NCBI GenBank assembly: GCA_021527695.1 | Contig: JAKFAO010000009.1 | Coordinates: forward strand, 744,001 to 808,000 | DNA from: Naematelia aurantialba | Taxonomy: Eukaryota > Basidiomycota > Tremellomycetes > Tremellales > Naemateliaceae | Length of the DNA stretch: 64,000 bases | Reading direction: 5' to 3' | Shown: positions 34,094 to 46,509 of the stretch, piece after piece | Layout: every line of letters begins with the position of its first letter | Position numbering within the stretch: the stretch's first letter is position 1 | Notes under the pieces: model-generated | The model's input: only the letters and a program-made list of their open reading frames with translations | Told to the model about the DNA's origin: nothing | The model's database searches: none | Made by a program: the position numbers and the translations under genes

Positions 34094-36344
34094 CTACTTG
34101 TCCTCGCCATCCTTCTTGTCCGCATACTTGAGCAGCGCCTCCCTCGGCTACGTGCATCAGCTCACATCTCACTGACAGCACAGCACCAGTGCCAGATTCC
34201 ACTCACATCTTCTCGGCCGAGACGATTCGTGAAAACCGTCTGCACGAATCCCTGCGTCGCACTTGCTCCCAACCGCCCGCCCTTTCCGACCCCCGACACC
34301 GGCTCCATAGGCTTGTACTTCTTACTTCTCTTTTCGCGCTGGTGCAGACTCTCGCCGTACTTCTGGTCAGCATACATCGGCAACGCGTCGGGCGTGTATA
34401 TGACGGGCTTGATATCGGCTGACGAGAATGACGGATCGCGTGGGGTCGTGCGTGGCATTTTGGCGAGTGGGAGCAGGGCACCGTGGATTGATGAATGCGG
34501 CGAGTAGAGGACGTGGACTGCGCCAGTACTTAATGTGGCGAAGATCTACAGACAGAGTCAGCGGCAAACAGCATGACGCGCCGGGGGAAAGGACAACTAG
34601 ACGTGGCGGAGAGGATGATCCTGACCGACGAACCTGGTTGATACGCGAATGCCAAGCGACTCGGACCACCGTCCCAGCAGACACTGCTACCCTCCTCTGT
34701 TCTGCCAGAGTCTCAGAGTCAAGGAACACGATGGCGCCTTTCTCGCCCTTCGGTGCAGGTAGACCAGCTAAGATCGATCGGTCGTCCGGCGAGAAGACGA
34801 GATTCGCCTCGGGGTAGATGTTGCCCATGTTCTCCGCGACCGCGATCGGTTTCCGCATCGATCGGATATCCCAGACTAGTTGCGTTATTAGCACTAACGG
34901 CCATAAGAGTAGAAATCACACACGTTTGATGGTATCATCGCCATCGCCACCACGAGACACCAATCGCTTACCGTCCCTCGCAAAAACGACGCTGGTAGTC
35001 TCTGTTCCTTTCTTGTGGGCGGTCTCGCATGAGTAGTTTGGACGAGCGAGATTCGAGTCGACGTTCCACACGTGCAACGTCCCATCGAGACACGCTGCAA
35101 CGTATCAGCCTTCATTTCCTATGTTACGATGTGAAAACGCACCACCAGCGATCATCTTCCCATCGTGACTCCATGCGCAAGCGGTTACTCGTGTTCTCGC
35201 TCCCCGCTCTTTCGACTTTACGACGATGACCGTTTTCTGCTCGCGCTTCTTGGTGACATCCCATATCCTACTGTCTTTAGCTCGAGTCAATTAGACTCAC
35301 CAGGGTTATAACTCACCGCAGTGTCGAGTCGTTTGAACACGTGAGGAAATCGGTTTTGCTGGTTGGATGCCATTTGCCACAATTAATCTCAGCAGTGTGA
35401 CCTCTACAGACCTGTCAGAGCTGGCACGCACACATGCATCAGGACGTACTTTGTATTCTTCATATCCCTTAGATACACATCGCCCTTATTGAACTCGATC
35501 CTGCGGTCATGAGTGTGGTTCAAATACATAGAGGGAGAGGCTCACTCATCCTCGCCTTCACGGTTAAACACCTTGGGGTAAAAGGTGCCGGAGATCACAA
35601 GCAAATGCTGCCCATCTGGAGAATAGTCCAAATCGTGCACCTGCCAGGCGGAATATCAGCTTCTTTCACGCTGGCAATGCGACTTGAAGGGCAGTACATG
35701 GTAGTTTCCATTCGCCTCCCAACTCTTGAACGGCTTCAGCCGTGAGTCCATTCCACCAAAGTCCCATAGCTTTGTATCATAATCATGTGATCCCGTTGCG
35801 AATCGCGCTCCGGATGGATCTATCGCCAAGGCCGACACCACCTATAAAGCAACCTGTCAGCCTTGTGAGTGTTACGAGAGGACAGCAGCGCACTTTTGTG
35901 TGATCTTTCAGCACGATCTCGTGCGTGATAGGAGTCCTATCCTCCTCTTCCTCTCCATCATCCTCAAAGCCACTATCTGAGTCATCGTCGGCTTCGGCTT
36001 CCGTTTCCGCTTTGCGCTTGCTCCCATTCGCCGGAGGCGGCATTGGTCCAACCTCATCATCATCCTCGTCCTCTCCTGCTGCGGCGGTCGGTCTGGACGG
36101 TCCAAGAGATCTGATAGATGGACCAGCTTCAGATGACGGTGGAAATGGAGGGCCTGTAGGCAACCTTGCTGGAGGTGCGATGGGCTGAATTACTGATCAG
36201 CCGCTCGAAGCTTTGGAAGACAGCAGGCGGAAGCTGTCCACGTACCCCATCTTCACGTTTTGTCTTGTCCACTTTTGAGCTCAGGTTTACAGGCCCCGTT
36301 TTAGTTTTCTTGCCAAAGCTCATCGGAAGCCCGAACGAGTCCAT
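34094..36344 (-). CDS. WDR70 (gastrulation-defective-1 type) WD40 protein
   Basis: WDR70 homologues work with the CRL4 ubiquitin ligase in histone H2B ubiquitination and break repair. The start ATG at 36344 gives MDSFGLPMSFGKK, a conserved N-terminus. An acidic linker with DDDEVGPMPP and DSDSGFEDDGEEEED precedes the propeller: HEIVLKDHTKVVSALAIDPS, FATGSHDYDTKLWDFGGMD, LVISGTFYPKVFNREG, INCGKWHPTSKTDFLTCSND, LRIWDVTKKREQKTV, GKMIAGACLDGTLHVWNVDS and TIKLWDIRSMRKP. After the propeller, YGESLHQREKRSKKYKP and SATQGFVQTVFTNR match the WDR70 C-terminus. The last exon ends EALLKYADKKDGEDK with TAG at 34096-34094. It shares a 191-nt upstream region with the BCL7-like gene. Confidence 0.9.
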
Positions 36345-36535
36345 CCTGACTGATCCCGCTGCTTTACTGATTGCCGAGAACAGCAATGCGAGATAGATGA
36401 AGGATACAGGTTATACCGCTGCACCGGCATGCTGGGACTAACGGAAGCAAATTGCTTCGGGTAAAGTCAAGGCAGCGTTACGTCCTGGTGAACAGTTGTC
36501 GAGTCCCCGACAGAGTCGTCAACAGCTACAGCACG

Positions 36536-37615
36536 ATGTCATGTAAGCGGCTAGAATGAATCCAGGACTGATGAACTTCGCAGTACGCCGCATTGGTGGT
36601 CGTTTCGTTCCAAACACTTCATCCGAGGCATATCAACGCCAGCTGACCGCTCCGTAAGTCGCGTCAAAAGTCCGAATACGTCTACACAAGATGATGTGAT
36701 TCACAGAGTGCATAAATGGAAGAAAACATGGGTGACACCAGCTGGCCTTCAACCTGAAAGCTCGTACAAGGCAGGTTTGAAGTGAGATGGCTTTGGCATG
36801 ATAGCTAACGCTTGATGTAGGTCTGCAAATGGGTGCGCATAAACGACAAGGCAGTCATCGAGGATGAGGATCTGATAGATGGGCAAGACGAGGATGTGCA
36901 GGTTGATGAGGGGGATGAGGATATGGAGGAGGGGGAGGAAGGAGCAAACGGTGCTGCAGAAGAGAAGGATGAGGAAGGGGCAGAGGGAGCTGTGGAGGGA
37001 AAGGACGAGGAAGGAACAAATGGAACTCCAAACGAGAAGGAGAGCGAAGATAAGGAGACGCAGGATCCTGAAGCAGCGGAAAATGGTGCCGAAGCAGAGG
37101 CCAAGGATGCAGAGGCCAAGGATGCAGAGACTATGGAAACAGAGGGGAAGGTGGAAGGCGCAGAGAATCCAATCCAAAGCGACGACACGGACGCCCCGGA
37201 GCAGGAGACGAGCGCCGCGCAGACGGCGGCGACGACGCCTTTTGCACTAGAACCAGACATCGGAGACGCTGTGGAACCCCCGCCTGCGGACATCGAGGAA
37301 GAAGAAGCAGACGCTCCCGAATCACCCATGCTGGCCGAGAACGACAGGATACCCTCCAACGCCGTTGAGATTGTCAACACGGCAGGAGACACCGAGGTCG
37401 GAACAGGCGATTTGGGGGCCAGTGGAGAAGGATTCGAGATGACGGAAGGACCGGCGGTCTCAACCAGACCAAGTGCAGAGGCAATGGACCTCGATGAGGC
37501 CGGGTCAGCTGGACCAGAGCGGGACGAGGGCCTTGTCATGGGTGAGGCGGATGTGCCCAAGTCGATGGAGTTGGATGGACCTGGCCTGGAACAGCCGCCC
37601 GAGGTAGAACAATGA
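36536..37615 (+). CDS. BCL7-like protein with long acidic tail
   Basis: Exons 36536-36542, 36584-36653, 36707-36770 and 36821-37615 join in frame to 311 aa. The N-terminus reads MSLRRIGGRFVPNTSSEAYQ, then VHKWKKTWVTPAG and YKVCKWVRI, which parallels the KWEKKWVTVGDTSL...KWVPV block that defines the BCL7 family, a small SWI/SNF subunit in animals. The rest is extremely acidic and low in complexity (DGQDEDVQVDEGDEDMEEG and many Ala/Glu repeats), as in BCL7 tails. The first coding exon is only 7 nt. The third intron has a GC donor. The family assignment rests on about 35 residues and is moderate; it could be some other chromatin-associated acidic protein. Confidence 0.6.
36771..36820 (+). other. 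Probable GC-AG intron in the BCL7-like gene
   Basis: TACAAG/GCAGGT to GATGTAG, 50 nt, with CTAAC as branch point. Splicing joins SSYK to VCKWVRI in phase 0. Using the nearby GT would shift the frame and lose the conserved KWV block and the downstream long frame. Confidence 0.65.
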
Positions 37616-37902
37616 TTAGGAACATCTCAGATGCATATCACCTGTAGTCATCTCGAAGTGCTGTTACCCTGCTGCGCTGCCACGTAACATGGCCATGTCA
37701 TCAGCTAAGCTCTCACCAATACTAGTACACTGGCAGTAACCACGCTGGGTGGCAAATCAGACACGCGTGCCTCTCGCGTCTTTGATCTTTGACTCTCAGG
37801 CCTGGTCCATTTGCCAGGACATTGAACACATCCTCGCCTGTCCATCTGCTAGCGCGACACTGAGCGGCTGGGCCGACCGGACACCGTGCGCCAGAATCTA
37901 CC

Positions 37903-40900
37903 ATGTTCAAGAACAAAGCCCCCGCTCTCGCCCCCGACATCGACTTCACCAAGAATCTTCGCGAGACTTCATTCTATCGCTATGGCAGTCTTCGAACCTT
38001 GGGATTCTCTGGCGAGGTCACAGCACTTGCCGTTGACCCCGTTCTCTCGCTCATGGCGGTCGGGACCCAAGCAGGCATGGTGCATTGCTATGGCAGTCCG
38101 GCTTTCCAGTTCTCGTTGCCGATATCCGGATCGTCCACCGGCAGTCCGGCAAGCGCTGTCAAGTTCCTCTTGTTCCACCCAGGGCAGCATCGGATCATTG
38201 CAGTCGACAGTTCAGATACCCTACATTCCTTCTCGTTGAAGCACATGACGGACTCTGCTACGCCGCTCACAAACCCGCCATTGCCAATGAAGGAAGGGGC
38301 ATATACTCTCTGGGGGACAGTCACTGCGGTGGAGCAGCCGTTGCCGAGCCATACGCAGCTGTTCTTGACCGTCAAGGACGGAACGACACTTGCCTGGGAC
38401 CTGAGCCGGAGAGTACTGAGTGACTGGAGGGTGGCCAACTGTTGGGCAGAATATGAGGACAGGATGGTCAGAAGCGGCATTCCCGGTCGAAACAAAACCG
38501 CTGGAGGGTCAGTGGCCGTCTCTTCTCTGCAGTTGAACACAGCCAATAACTGACAATACGAAGTCCAATGGCGACATGCCTCGCGATGAACCCTCGCGAC
38601 ATCAACATCCTTCTCATTGGATACGAGGGAGGCGTGGTGTCATGGAATATCCAGAACGGTGCAGTGGACAAGACGTTTGAAATGACATTACCTCCAGGTG
38701 AGCAGTACATCTTGAGAAGCACCAGATCCGCTCACACACAGCCTAGGCGCACCCGGCGGAGGATCCTACGATGACAAGCAGTCTCTCTGGTCTGAACGCA
38801 CTCCTTCAGTGTCCTGTATAACTTGGCGACCGGACGGCCTGGTGTTTGCTGTCGGCCATTCGGATGGCTGTATCACCCTGTGGGCGTACTCTGAGCCTGA
38901 CAAGCCGTTGATGGTCCGCACCATCACACATGAAGATGTCAATGTCACCGACGCCGATGCCCTGTTCTCCGCTGGCGCGCTGGACAACCAGATTCGCGCC
39001 CCCGCAGCTCCGACCGCACTTCAGTCCGACCGGGATATAGAGGGAATGCCAGTGTTGGTCGCGCCGGCTCCTAAGATATCAGCTATGACTGCAAATAGGG
39101 AGCCAATCTATAAGCTTACCTGGGTTGGCTTCCCGGACCAACTGAACCTTCGGACTCTGGTCGCTGCTCAAAGCGCCGATTTTCCTATCGAGTCGGTCAC
39201 AAATGCCACAATGGAGTATGCCGAGAGAGGAGAAACGCTGTTGATGGTGCTTGGGGGTCAGAGTCCGGAAGAGCAGCCTGGAATTAACGTGATCCAATTC
39301 CCAGCATACCAGCCCTCGCTCGCGCGGCGAGGTACCGGACCACAATCCCCTTCGGAAAGCATGCCGCTACACGATCGATACGCATTCCGCGACTCGCTCG
39401 CTCCAACCGGCATGTCGTTCTATCCGACCAAGACTCCTCCAGAAGACTTTGTGCTACTGCCACGAACAAGTCCATACTACGGTATGGCTCACGACCCCGT
39501 CGCTATTGTCGTATCCCTCACAGCGGATCCCGCTTTGTCTCAATTCGATGGAGTGAGGGCTGAACGATCCATCGAAGCGTGGGTATTCCCGCCGCCACGT
39601 TCTTCGACAGCTCCGCCTTCCCCTGGTCGAAAGCATTTCGTGCAACCTGGCGAAGGCGAGAAGTTGATCTCAATGACTCCTGCTCCAGTCATGGGCAACT
39701 CGTCGCGTACGGGTGTGGCGTCTCCCGGGCTTGCTGGATGGAAGCTGCCATGGACGACAGGTTCCAATCCGTCGTCTCCGGTTGTGCCTCCCGCTTCTCC
39801 AAGACTGCGTTTATCTACCCCCGATTCAATAGCTTCAGTGCTGGGGTCAGCTGTGGGTAGCTCGAGAGCGAGCAAACGACGTCGAAGACTCTGCCTACCA
39901 AGCTCGCTCTGGTCAGGGTCCTTGAGCGTACTGGGGTGCGGGATTCATGCTCTGCCGACTCCCACATTCAAACGCCTAATCTCCTGGTCGATCGAGAATG
40001 CCGGCAACGAGCCTATACCCCGCATTCCTGTGCATGGAGGAATGGCTGTTCCTGATCTACAGTCTCATGGAGCACCCGATGTCAAGGTCATCAAGATGGA
40101 GTCTTATCGCATTTTGGTAACATTTCATCCAGACGCATCTGTACGGTTCTGGGACATCTCTCCGCATATATTGATCCTTCCAACACCACTTCGATTCGAA
40201 TATCCCAGCCCACTCCCGCACCTCACTATATCGCTCGAGGAGTACCTGAAGCACCCTGATGTTGCTCATTTGCCACTAGCAAAGCAATGGGCGGCCGATC
40301 GCTCCAAGGTCCGCATCAAGTCGGTATTTCTTGCTCGAGAGGCTCTGGAATGCGTGATAACTATGGCGTCGGGAGAAGTGATTGTGACCAAGTTTGCCGA
40401 AGGCAAAGCAGGCGTTAATGATGAAGAAGTGGAAGAGCTGGAGGAAGGAGCTTATGACCCCAAGAATGAGTATTTCCCGCATGTCGCTTCGCCTGGGCCA
40501 TCTGGACCGCCGGGAACTCCGGCAGGGAAATCAGAATGGATCGAAGAAGTCACCGAAATTGGGCACCTGGCGAAGAAGAAGCAGGATGGGTTCAAGCCGG
40601 TAGCCATCTTCACGCTGAAGCGTGGCCAGGCGACCTATTGTGCCGTGTCAGATATTGGTTAGCATCCTGACAGTAGTCAGCAACCATCTATTGATTGTCA
40701 TAGGCTTTATTGCGGTGGCGTTCGACTCTAAATCACTCGCGATTCTCGATATGCGTGGCCCCGATGTCATCTTACGCGAAGGCTTCGACGAGGACGGCAT
40801 GATGATGAAGAAAAAAAAGCGGAAGGGCCATAATGTCCAGAATGTGATTGGCGAGAACTCTAATGTGGGTGCGTTGAAATGGGTTGTCTCAGGTATGGGT

Positions 40901-42717
40901 ACAGACGCCGCGCCGCGACCTCGTTTGATAGTATCCTACGCTAGAGGGTGAGCTCTCAACGACTTGACGAAGTGCCCTTCCGTCCATGCCAGGGCTCATG
41001 ATACTGCAGGATGACCAAAATATACACCTTGGTGAATGTTCTTGGCGAATGGGTGGTCGAGACCAAGCCACCGACATTCACGAATGAATCCCTCGCGTGC
41101 CCACTTGCATCGTTCGTCCTCGATCCATCGACCGGGAGCGAGCTATCACCCACCGCAGAAGCACTACAAGCAGCGATCCGGGGGCCCGACTCGCCAGAGG
41201 CTAAAGGAAAAGGCAAGGATGCGGTGCCACACTGTTTATGGGTCGTTGCCAGTCGGCGCAGTATTCGGGTCGCAGTCAATTTCAATGGAGAACGAGTAGC
41301 CAAGGTCGAGCTTGACGAAAGCGAGGCGCTCAGTGATTGCTTTTACGTGTATCGACATGGTGCGTTCCCACCCCTGGATCAATTCCATCAGTTTTCTTTC
41401 GAAAAAGAGCCTGACGGAGACTAGGACAGCGCGTCTTTGTAGGAATCACAGAGACCGGCAGCGCAATATTCTACACGGCACCGTTCTTGGAGTTCATCAC
41501 CCGCATGGATCTGTACTTTGGTCATACAGGGTAAGCCTGGACTCCGCCACTTTGCCCCCCAACACCATCAACGGCGTACGCTGATGATGCGCAGTCGACG
41601 AGTAGGCAAGATCTCGATTGATGATCGATCAGGCGACTTTGTAGAATATACGTCGCCACTGGATATCCACCTTCGAACGCTCTTCCATTTCCGTAAACCA
41701 CTGCCTCCTCGGCTCGACCCGTGTGCGTATAAACATGCGATCGGGGCGCAACCTACGCCGCTGGGAGCGGTGGGGTATGTTGGGAGCTGGATTTGGGGCG
41801 GAGCGCCTCTGACCGGCGCTCAACTTGATGCTATCGGTGCGTGCCTCCGACACTCCACCCTTTCGACCTATCTGCCTTCCAACCTATCATTCTTCTGAGC
41901 TTCCGGACCTTCCGACCTTCCAACCTTTCAGTATCAACCTCCTAGGCCTACTAACTTTTCTTTCTACCTTCTAATTTCGATCTTGGTTGGAAAGGTTATC
42001 ACGTATCGCTGACACCACATGTAGTGGCCGGTCCAGCTCGGAAACCACCTCCGAAAGAACCCCCACCACCGAAAAAACCACTGATAACATGGGGTGCACC
42101 GCCACCCGAGCCAGTCAAGGTCACGCCACCGCCTTCTCAGACTCTGCCGAAACGCACGGCGGTGAAGAAACAGCGCTCTGCGGCGAGAGTCGCAGGGGAG
42201 CGAGAAGATGTGTATGTCCCGTTCGAGTACTGGTTTTCTGCTCCCTCGTCCCCTTGTTGCATCTTGTATGGGCCTGCTTGTTGTTCGTAGCTTTCTGTCC
42301 CCGTGTTCCCCATTTTCCTCTGCCCTTGCGCTCTTGCGAGCAGACAAGGCGAAGAGTCGGTATGAGACCGATGTTCAAGTCGAGACTGAAAATGTGGACC
42401 GCGCTGATACAAAGGCAGGTATTCGCAAATGACGAATGCAGCGAACGAACGGCAGAATTATCTGGATGATCTTGGGGAACAACTGAACAATGTAACGGTC
42501 CAGGCTGGGCAGTATCTCTCTCAAGCTAGGAATACAGCTGTGAGTGTGACGTGTGTTCATACAGATGGAATGAAACATCACGCTCCACGGTTCATGGATC
42601 ATGGGTCATGGATCATGCACCATTCATCGCGGTTCACGCGTGGAACGCTGACTTGGCGTGCAGATGAAAGAGGCGGTCAAGGGCACTGCAAAGGGTGTCT
42701 TCGGCAGGTTGTTGTAA
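37903..42717 (+). CDS. SRO7: Tomosyn/Sro7-type WD40 protein with C-terminal R-SNARE
   Basis: Lgl/Sro7/tomosyn proteins bind t-SNAREs and regulate exocytosis at the plasma membrane. The start ATG at 37903 gives MFKNKAPALAPDIDFTKN. Propeller segments include GFSGEVTALAVDPVLSLMAV, MATCLAMNPRDINILLIGYE, CITWRPDGLVFAVGHSDGCI and VRFWDISPHILILPTPL. The first three exons join cleanly (38507/38564 phase 2, 38697/38747 phase 1) and a very long exon follows to about 40658. The last exons encode ERQNYLDDLGEQLNNVTVQA, in which the Arg sits where the zero-layer Arg of R-SNAREs lies, then KGVFGRLL and TAA at 42715-42717. Budding-yeast Sro7 lacks this SNARE motif, tomosyn has it. Protein is roughly 1250 aa; exact exon ends between 41.8 and 42.5 kb are uncertain. 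Confidence 0.87.
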
Positions 42718-43101
42718 TCTAGTTCTGAGCAGGGTAATCTATTCTGGGGTGACGAGCTCGTCGAGCGCGTTTTGTGTACAGTACAACATGAGATGCAATT
42801 CACTCTGGTAGTGATATCGACTTGCTTGTTTCACCGATTGTGTGGGTAAACTACGAAGCCCCAGTGCTAGCGCTGGAATAACACGAAGGACCAATTGGTC
42901 ATGGCTAACAGATGGCAAATACCCAATGTCGACACAATGTCGAATGAATGTCGAATGTCGAATGTCGACTCATGAACTATGAGTATGAATCACGACTCGC
43001 TCAAAGCATCTCGCATGTCTGCATAGGCTGCATAGTATACAGTGGATACAAGACACAGGCCAGAACTGATCCTGTGACGGAGACGTACACCAACGCCGAG
43101 T
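42718..43101. other. Convergent intergenic region, tomosyn-like / eIF2-beta
   Basis: 384 nt between two 3' ends; contains the AATGTCG repeat and no gene. Confidence 0.45.
42925..42969 (+). repeat. AATGTCG-type short repeats
   Basis: Five to six interrupted AATGTCG/AATGTCGA units. Confidence 0.75.
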
Positions 43102-44753
43102 TTAAGGCGCCTTGATACGTTTCCCAATCTGCGCTTGGTAACCCGCCTTGATGGCTGAGACGGACCGACCTAAAGTGGGTCAGTGTGTGCATGCTCTTCT
43201 CCTTGGACGCGCAGATGGCGGATGGGAGAAGGCAGACGGCAAAAGGGGAAGAGGCAGAAGTAAATGGTGCACCGAGGGAGGACTTACGGGATCCGCATGA
43301 CTCGCAGGTCATAAAGTACAGACGGTTCTCCTTGCCCAAGAGAGTGTCTGGTGACTTGCAGATCTTGCACGTGACGTACTCGACTACACAGGTCGTCAGC
43401 ATTCGTCTCCGGCCCAATCGGGCACTACGACTCGAAACCCAACAGAGGCGCAGCGTCAAGTCCCCGATACACATGACAATCTGCGTGCTCGAATCGGGAA
43501 CGGGAACGGGAAAGGGATACCGACCGATGTATTTTCGCAGGACATTCTCAATCTGCTTCTGCGTGTATCGACCCTTCATGACCAGGCGCTGAGCACCGTC
43601 TATAGACCCCTGCGTACCCAATTCCGAGTACAAGAACTGGATAACATGCTCGGGCTGTCGGTGCATGCGGCGGCAAATGTCTGTCAGGTTGGCAAACACC
43701 GTCTTCTTGGTGCCTTCTCGCGCGACCTGAGGCGGAACGATGGTGTATCGCCTCTTCTCCCCTGCGAGCTCGGGGTTGTGGGCGTGCAGGAGGGTGAAGA
43801 AGCGTTTAAGCAGCTGATGGGTAGCGATGTTAGCTTCATCCCGGTGAAAAATTGCCAACGTGAAAGCGAAGAGGTGGCAACGGACAAGGCGTCGGCGACT
43901 GAGATCATATCATGGGGTATCGGCTCGCAGGACAAGAGCGGGAGGGAACGAGAGAGCAAGGGAGGAGTCGGACGAGAGCAGGTCTGATCTCACTTCGGGG
44001 TAAGTAGGATCTCTGCCCTCAATAACCCAAGCCTCTTTACCGCTATCCACCACGTCCTCGGCAGCCGCCGATTGCCCAAACACGTCGTCGCCCAGATCAT
44101 TTTCTTCCAGCGCGTGCGCGTCCTCAGCCTCTAGCTCGGCGTCCATCTCGTCTAGTTCTTTGGCAAAGTCCGATGTCACTTTTTTGGACTTTTTCTTCTT
44201 CAGGTCCATCCCATCCACGCTGACTGGCTCTACGGAATCCTGGACGTATATCAGTCACATTCAGCGGGACCAGGCCGAGGTGGTTGGGACCGAGTCGTGA
44301 CGTTGAGATTGTGGGATGGACAAAGGACAGTGAAATTGGATCGTCAGATGGGATGTTAGGCGGATGCAGGTGGACCAGGGAGCAGGAGGGTACGGCAGAC
44401 AGACTGAGTCTGAGAGGGAAGAACATACGAGATCAAGAGGGAGCTCCTTCTTCTTCTTTTTCTTCTTCATATCCGCAAACAGGTCCGCCCCGTTCTCCGC
44501 TAGCTTGTCCTCGTCCTCTGGCGCCTTGGCATGAGCCTCAGGAGCGCCGTCCTCTTCTGCAATCAGTGTGGCAGGCGCTGCAGCTTTCGGCTCCGCTTCC
44601 GCCTCAGGTGCGGCTACTGGTACAGGCTCTTCGACGTCCAGTGTCACCTGCTTCTTCTTCTTCTTCTTCATGCCGGCGAAAAGATCGACCTCGGGATCCG
44701 CCACTGAGAAAGCGTCAGTCAGCCATGTACTCGCAACCAGAAATCAACGCACT
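43102..44753 (-). CDS. SUI3: Translation initiation factor eIF2 subunit beta
   Basis: Part of the eIF2 GTPase complex that delivers Met-tRNAi to the 40S subunit. Three lysine blocks are present ([28 protein letters not shown]); they bind eIF5 and eIF2B. Core segments are [39 protein letters not shown] and [20 protein letters not shown]. The zinc ribbon is [11 protein letters not shown] and [11 protein letters not shown] (C-x2-C and C-x2-C). The last exon gives [16 protein letters not shown] and TAA ending at 43102. The start codon is split: A at 44753, then a 49-nt intron (44752-44704, GTGCGT...CTGACTGACGCTTTCTCAG), then TG. No unspliced ATG lies at the start of this frame. It diverges from ATP3. 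Confidence 0.93.
44704..44752 (-). other. SUI3: Intron splitting the eIF2-beta start codon
   Basis: Exon 1 ends ...CTCAACA and exon 2 starts TGGCGGATCCC, so ATG exists only after splicing and opens [13 protein letters not shown]. Donor GTGCGT, branch CTGAC, acceptor CAG. Confidence 0.75.
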
Positions 44754-45057
44754 GTTGAGCTGATGTTTTCTTTACACCAGCAAGGCAGCTGCGAAGGCTT
44801 GCTTGGAAGAGGCAACTCGAGGGATGTTGTAGATCGCAGTTGTAGAAAGTCTCGAGTCGAATCGCACAATGGACAAAGTCGTCGCGCCAAAAGTCACCTC
44901 CACCCAAAGAGTCTGCGACGTCGGCATTTCCATAATCCCGCTCGTGGCGATTTCCCACCTCCGTCTCCTCCGACCCTTCCATCCCGGCTCCTTAACAATT
45001 GCTTCTCTCCTCGTTTCTCCCCTCGTCTCCCTCCTCGTCACTCTTAGAGCGCCCACC
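44754..45057. promoter_or_regulatory. Shared eIF2-beta/ATP3 promoter region
   Basis: 304 nt between divergent coding starts. A pyrimidine-rich tract (45004-45045) directly precedes ATP3, typical of highly expressed fungal genes. Confidence 0.5.
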
Positions 45058-46509
45058 ATGCTCTCACGAACTCTCCGACCAGCGGCGAGCGTCGCTCGCT
45101 CCCTCGAGGCCCAGAGAACCATGGCCACTCTCCGGGAGATCGAGATGCGGTACGTCTACCTCCTGTTCTGGGCATCTCCGATCCTCCATAGTGTAGATTG
45201 GTAGCTGATCCAGAACAGATTGAAGTCGGTTAAGAACATTGAGAAGATCACCAAGGTCAGCTCAAGGAATCACATAAGACAGAGCAGTCCGAGCTGACAA
45301 TGACGCAGTCGATGAAAGTCGTCGCTTCAACCAAACTCACCCGTGCTGAGAGGGCTATGCGTGAGGCCAAGAAGTACGGTGCCGCCAACAACGGTGCGTC
45401 TCGCTTCCTCGTTTCTAGCTCCTTCCTCCAGGAGTCCACCTCATTCTGCTTGTCCAAATCTTCAGTCAACAATCCTCCCTTGTTATCCTTATCCTGATTG
45501 AAACGATCTACCTCGCCTCGAGAGCCAGCGGATCAAGCTGACTCTTGCAGAACTCTTCAAGCACACTCAGGCCGAGGCAGAATCCGCCCCCAAAATCCTC
45601 TACGTCGGCATCTCCTCGGACGGTGGTCTCTGCGGCGGTATCCACTCTGGTATAACCCGTACAGTCAAGCGGGAGATGGCAGAGCACCCAGGTGACCTCG
45701 CTGTGGTCGGTGACAAACCCAAGGCTCAGCTCAGCCGTGCTATGGCCGGTTCGTTCAAGGTCTCGTTCAACAGTGTCGGCAAGGATGTTCCTACGTTCGC
45801 AGAGGCCAGCGCTATTGCCGATGAGATTGTCAAGCAGGGGGGGGACTGGGATGAGGTGTGTTTCCACCGCTGGCAACGCAGACAACGCTGATCAGTGTTT
45901 TCCCCCCTTTCATCCTATTCCATTCTTGTCAACCCTCCTGCGCATACGACTCCAACTCCATTGCGCTTTGTAAACTACCCGCACATTACTTTTACTTCTC
46001 GCTCGTCCCTGTCTACCTACTACACAGATCAAGCTGGTCTCCAACCACTACCTCTCGGCCATTGCCTACGAGCCCCGCGTCACCACCGTCATCTCCGCAA
46101 AGGCGCTCCAAGCGGCCGCAGGTTTCCAGCAATACGAGATGGAGGAGGACGTTTCTCAGGACCTGGCTGAATTCGCTCTTGCCAACGCCATCTACACTGC
46201 CCTCGTCGAGGGACATGCCGCCGAGATCTCCGCAAGGAGAACAGCTATGGAGAATGCTTCCAACGTGCGTATCGTGGAATCCCTCTGACAGGGACCGACA
46301 AATCTTATCTTGCGGCTGACTCGTCTGTAGAACGCAAATGACATGATATCGTCGCTGCAGCTGCAGTACAACCGAGGTCGACAAGCCGTTATTACCAACG
46401 AGTTGATCGACATTATCACCGTGAGTCCAGAGTTCGAGACTTGAAGTTTCTTATTCCCCGCTGTCGTTGTCGGCTTGGCTGACAATTCGCAGGGTGCTTC
46501 GGCTCTTTA
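45058..46509 (+). CDS. ATP3: Mitochondrial F1F0-ATP synthase subunit gamma
   Basis: Central rotor shaft of F1. The start ATG at 45058 (CACCATG) gives the basic mitochondrial presequence MLSRTLRPAASVARSLEAQ, then MATLREIEMR, LKSVKNIEKITK and SMKVVASTKLTRAERAMREA, the conserved N-terminal helix. Further exons give LYVGISSDGGLCGGIHSGI, FNSVGKDVPTFAEASAIAD, IKLVSNHYLSAIAYEP and the C-terminal helix MISSLQLQYNRGRQAVITNE, ending DIITGASAL and TAG at 46507-46509. About 300 aa in eight or so exons, with introns unusually dense in the first 100 codons. It diverges from eIF2-beta. Confidence 0.95.

Noticed and set aside
36833..37615. Acidic 260-aa protein starting at 36833 as a separate gene
   Set aside because: The start there is GTG, and the frame extends upstream to an acceptor that joins the BCL7-like exons.
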